The position numbers and the translations under genes are program-made. A stretch of DNA of 24,755 nt from Pseudomonadota bacterium (GTDB lineage Bacteria > Pseudomonadota > Gammaproteobacteria > Burkholderiales > Gallionellaceae). The notes under the pieces were generated by a model, which was not told the origin of the DNA, ran no database searches, and saw only the letters and a program-made list of their open reading frames with translations. How positions within the stretch are numbered: position 1 is the stretch's first letter; each line of letters opens with the position of its first letter. Location: assembly GCA_021822115.1 (NCBI GenBank), contig JAJZSA010000038.1, forward strand, positions 1-24,755. Reading direction: 5' to 3'. This document shows, piece after piece, positions 19,941 to 24,755 of this stretch.

Positions 19941-22236
19941 GACGTTTGCTTCCCTTAGCTTGCTTGTTGCGTGCCGGTGCCTGCTTGGCTGTACCAGCTT
20001 TCTTCTGCGGCTTGTCGCCGCCCCATACTCCGATATCCACTTCCGGTTCTGCCTGATGCACCGGTTCGCCTTCCAGCACGAAATCGATCTTGGTGCTCTC
20101 CATGTCCACGCGCACCACCTTCACGCGCACGCGGTCGCCCAGGCGGTAACGCTTGCCGGTGCGTTCGCCCAGCATCTGGTGGCGTGCCGCATCGAAATGA
20201 TAGTAGTCCGCACCGAGCTCGGACACGTGCACCAGCCCCTCGACATAAAGATCGTCCAGCGAGACGAACAAACCGAAGCCGGTGACCGAAGAGATGGTGC
20301 CCGCGAACGTGCTGCCCAGATGATCGCGCATGTAGAAGCACTTGAGCCAAGCTTCCACGTCGCGCGTGGCATCGTCGGCACGGCGCTCGGTCATCGAGCA
20401 ATGTACGCCCAGCTCGGCCCACTTCAGCTTGGGCTTGTACTGCTTGCCTTCCAGCACCGCCTTGATGGCACGGTGCACCAGCAGATCGGGATAGCGGCGG
20501 ATGGGCGAGGTGAAATGTGTATAAGCCTCGTAGCCCAAGCCGAAGTGGCCGGTGTTCTCCGGCGCATACACGGCCTGACGCAGGGAGCGTAGCATCACGG
20601 TCTGCAACAGGCCCGCATCCGGACGCGTCTTGATCTGCTTGAGCAGCTTGGAATAATCGGCCGCCTGCGGATCGTCGCCACCACCCAGTTGCAGACCGAA
20701 CTCCTTGAGGAATTCGCGTACCGCTTCCAGCTTCTCCGGTGTCGGCCCTTCGTGGATACGGTACAGCACCGGATGCTCGTTGGCATGCAGGAAATCGGCG
20801 GCGCACACGTTGGCTGCCAGCATGCATTCCTCGATCAACTTGTGCGCATCGTTGCGCACCAGCGGCACGATCTTCTCGATCTTGCCCTGGTCATTGAACA
20901 CCATCTGCGTCTCCACCGTCTCGAAGTCGATGGCGCCACGCTTCTCGCGCGCCTTGAGCAAGGTCTGGAACAGTTGGTACAGGTGCTGGATATGCGGCAG
21001 CAGCTGGGCATATTTCTGCGCATCCGCGCATTGCGCATCGGCCAGCATGGCGGCGACCTGGGTATAGGTCAGGCGCGCATGCGAATGCATCACCGAGGGA
21101 TAGAAACGGTATTTGCCGATCTTGCCGGTCGAACTGATCTGCATATCGCACACCATGCACAGGCGCTCGACATGCGGGTTCAGCGAACACAGGCCGTTGG
21201 ATAGTTCCTCCGGCAGCATGGGAATGACGCGACGCGGGAAATACACCGAGTTGCCGCGCTCGATCGCTTCCTTGTCCAGCGCATCGCCCGGTTGCACATA
21301 GGCGCTGACGTCGGCGATGGCTACCACCAGGCGATACCCCTTGCCGTTCGGTTCGCAATACACCGCATCGTCGAAATCGCGTGCGGTCTCGCCGTCGATG
21401 GTCACCAGCGGCAGGTGCTGCACGCTCTCGCGCCCGGCATAGTCCTGCGCTTGCACCTCGGGCGCAAAAGCCTTGGCCTGGCGCTCGACATCCTTGGGAA
21501 ACTCATGCGGCAGGTCGTGCTTGCGCAGTGCGATCTCGATCTCCATGCCGGGATCGGCATAGTTGCCCAGCACCTCGACGATGCGGCCGATGGGCTGCGC
21601 ATGCTTGGAAGGCTGTTGCAGGATCTCCAGGATCACCACCTGGCCGGTACGGGCACCACCGGCACCGCCCGGGGCCACCAGGATGTCCTGGCTGATGCGA
21701 CGGTTCTCCGCCACCACGAACTGGATGCCGTGCTCTTCATACAGGCGACCGACCACGCGCGTATTGGCATGCTCCAGCACCTCGACGATCTTGCCTTCAC
21801 GGCGGCCACGGCGGTCTTCGCCGGCGACGCGCGCCATCACGGTATCGCCATGCAACACCTTGTGCATCTCCTTGGCGGACAGCAGGAGGTCGGCACTGCC
21901 GTCATCGGGCACCAGGAAACCGAAACCGTCCGGGTGACCCATGACCTTGCCCTTGACCAGGTCCATCTTGTCCACGATGCACAGCGCGCCCTTGCGGTTG
22001 CGCATCAGCTGGCCGTCGCGCTGCATGGCACGCAGGCGGCGCGTGAACAGCTCCTCTTCCTCCGGCTCGATCTGCAACATCTCGACCAGCATGTCCTGCT
22101 CCAGCGGAACACCCTGCTCCGCCAGAATCTGCAGGATGAATTCCCGGCTCGGCAGCGGATGTTCATACTGTTCACGTTCACGATCCAGGAACGGATCGAG
22201 CAATCTCAAACTTTTTTTCTTCTTAGTCATTGACAC
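19933..22236 (-). CDS. rnr: Ribonuclease R
   Basis: 767 residues from GTG 22236, which has AAGGA 5 bases upstream; ATG 22230 gives 765 residues with a longer spacing. Parts in order: lysine-rich N-terminus (TKKKKSLR), winged-helix-like region, cold-shock domains, the RNB catalytic domain with [15 protein letters not shown] (magnesium-binding aspartates) and [27 protein letters not shown], an S1 domain ([29 protein letters not shown]), and a basic lysine-rich tail. It is a processive 3'-5' exoribonuclease that degrades structured RNA and takes part in trans-translation and rRNA quality control. The gene is first in the rnr-rlmB-small protein operon, divergent from the tRNA-Leu gene. Confidence 0.96.
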   Translation of the reverse strand: MSMTKKKKSLRLLDPFLDREREQYEHPLPSREFILQILAEQGVPLEQDMLVEMLQIEPEEEELFTRRLRAMQRDGQLMRNRKGALCIVDKMDLVKGKVMGHPDGFGFLVPDDGSADLLLSAKEMHKVLHGDTVMARVAGEDRRGRREGKIVEVLEHANTRVVGRLYEEHGIQFVVAENRRISQDILVAPGGAGGARTGQVVILEILQQPSKHAQPIGRIVEVLGNYADPGMEIEIALRKHDLPHEFPKDVERQAKAFAPEVQAQDYAGRESVQHLPLVTIDGETARDFDDAVYCEPNGKGYRLVVAIADVSAYVQPGDALDKEAIERGNSVYFPRRVIPMLPEELSNGLCSLNPHVERLCMVCDMQISSTGKIGKYRFYPSVMHSHARLTYTQVAAMLADAQCADAQKYAQLLPHIQHLYQLFQTLLKAREKRGAIDFETVETQMVFNDQGKIEKIVPLVRNDAHKLIEECMLAANVCAADFLHANEHPVLYRIHEGPTPEKLEAVREFLKEFGLQLGGGDDPQAADYSKLLKQIKTRPDAGLLQTVMLRSLRQAVYAPENTGHFGLGYEAYTHFTSPIRRYPDLLVHRAIKAVLEGKQYKPKLKWAELGVHCSMTERRADDATRDVEAWLKCFYMRDHLGSTFAGTISSVTGFGLFVSLDDLYVEGLVHVSELGADYYHFDAARHQMLGERTGKRYRLGDRVRVKVVRVDMESTKIDFVLEGEPVHQAEPEVDIGVWGGDKPQKKAGTAKQAPARNKQAKGSKRHG

Positions 22237-22258
22237 AAATTTCCTTAGCCATTAAAGT
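22230..22258 (+). promoter_or_regulatory. Promoter of tRNA-Leu
   Basis: A perfect TTGACA (22230-22235), a 17-base spacer and TAAAGT (22253-22258, four of six matches to TATAAT) are followed by a GC-rich GCGCG (22259-22263), as in stringently controlled stable-RNA promoters. The predicted start near 22265 is 12 bases before the mature tRNA. The -35 overlaps the start codons of rnr on the other strand. Confidence 0.65.
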
Positions 22259-22276
22259 GCGCGTCCTCGAAGCAAT

Positions 22277-22363
22277 GCCCAGGTGGCGGAATTGGTAGAC
22301 GCACTAGGTTCAGGTCCTAGCGGTGGCAACACTGTGGAAGTTCGAGTCTTCTCCTGGGCACCA
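22277..22363 (+). tRNA. tRNA-Leu (anticodon CAG)
   Basis: An 87-base class II tRNA with encoded CCA. The acceptor GCCCAGG pairs with CCTGGGC (22353-22359), with discriminator A at 22360. The anticodon stem CTAGG/CCTAG encloses TTCAGGT, so the anticodon is CAG (22311-22313), reading CTG leucine codons. The long variable arm (CGGTGGCAACACTG) and the T-arm GGAAG-TTCGAGT-CTTCT confirm the leucine type. CTG is the main leucine codon in the neighbouring genes. It is the only RNA gene in the window. Confidence 0.97.
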
Positions 22364-22370
22364 TGATTCA

Positions 22371-22395
22371 ACGGCTCGCGCAAGCGGGCCGTTTT
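22371..22395 (+). terminator. Rho-independent terminator of tRNA-Leu
   Basis: ACGGCTCGC (22371-22379), loop GCAA, GCGGGCCGT (22384-22392), then a T-run (22392-22395). It forms a nine-pair stem with one G-U pair, 8 bases after the CCA end. Confidence 0.85.
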
Positions 22396-22414
22396 CATTT
22401 CCGCTATTCCCATC

Positions 22415-22448
22415 AAACAAAAACACGCACCGCTTGCGCGATGCGTGT
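22415..22448 (-). terminator. Rho-independent terminator of purA
   Basis: Read on the minus strand, ACACGCATCGC, loop GCAA, GCGGTGCGTGT is followed by TTTTTGTTT. The stem lies 27 bases beyond the purA stop and faces the tRNA terminator, so the two units are insulated from each other. Confidence 0.88.
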
Positions 22449-22474
22449 CCGTATTTTCCATCATTTGCACCGCG

Positions 22475-24755
<2,281 letters not shown>

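Overview
The window is GC-rich, densely packed chromosomal DNA from a proteobacterium. It is most likely a betaproteobacterium, possibly of the Nitrosomonadales/Gallionellaceae type. That placement is inferred from gene content and order: hisZ-purA, rnr-rlmB, dapC-dapD, the yffB-like gene next to dapE, prmB, and hpnCDE hopanoid genes. It is not based on a database match. Nearly every gene is housekeeping or signalling. There is no phage, insertion sequence, CRISPR array or rRNA, and no gap over 300 bases lacks a gene.

Bases 1-7126 (plus strand) hold a signalling operon. It contains the tail of a TonB-dependent outer-membrane receptor, a periplasmic YfiR-family protein, a CHASE8 hybrid histidine kinase (two PAS, HisKA/HATPase, two receivers, Hpt) and a REC-REC-PAS-GGDEF-EAL protein. 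The layout suggests that an envelope signal is passed by phosphorelay to cyclic-di-GMP turnover. A DMT-family transporter lies convergently at 7139-8029.

Bases 8020-14607 carry mainly lysine/peptidoglycan precursor genes: dapC, dapD, pilU (twitching ATPase), a yffB-like ArsC/Spx-family gene, dapE and prmB, running directly into hpnC. hpnC, hpnD and hpnE (13798-16799) convert farnesyl diphosphate to squalene for hopanoids. The hpnE reading frame has no start codon ahead of its FAD-binding motif. It lies just behind a hairpin repeat with a C10 tract and a T6 tract, which is the strongest anomaly here.

Bases 16724-18963 hold a minus-strand DUF3025 gene that overlaps the end of hpnE, then a plus-strand pair: a cyclic-nucleotide-binding-domain protein and an orphan ParA-type ATPase.

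Bases 18967-22236 (minus strand) form a tight operon of rnr, rlmB and a 77-residue protein of unknown function. A tRNA-Leu(CAG) with a strong promoter and its own terminator follows at 22277-22363. purA with an intrinsic terminator, and hisZ cut by the window edge, complete the minus strand.
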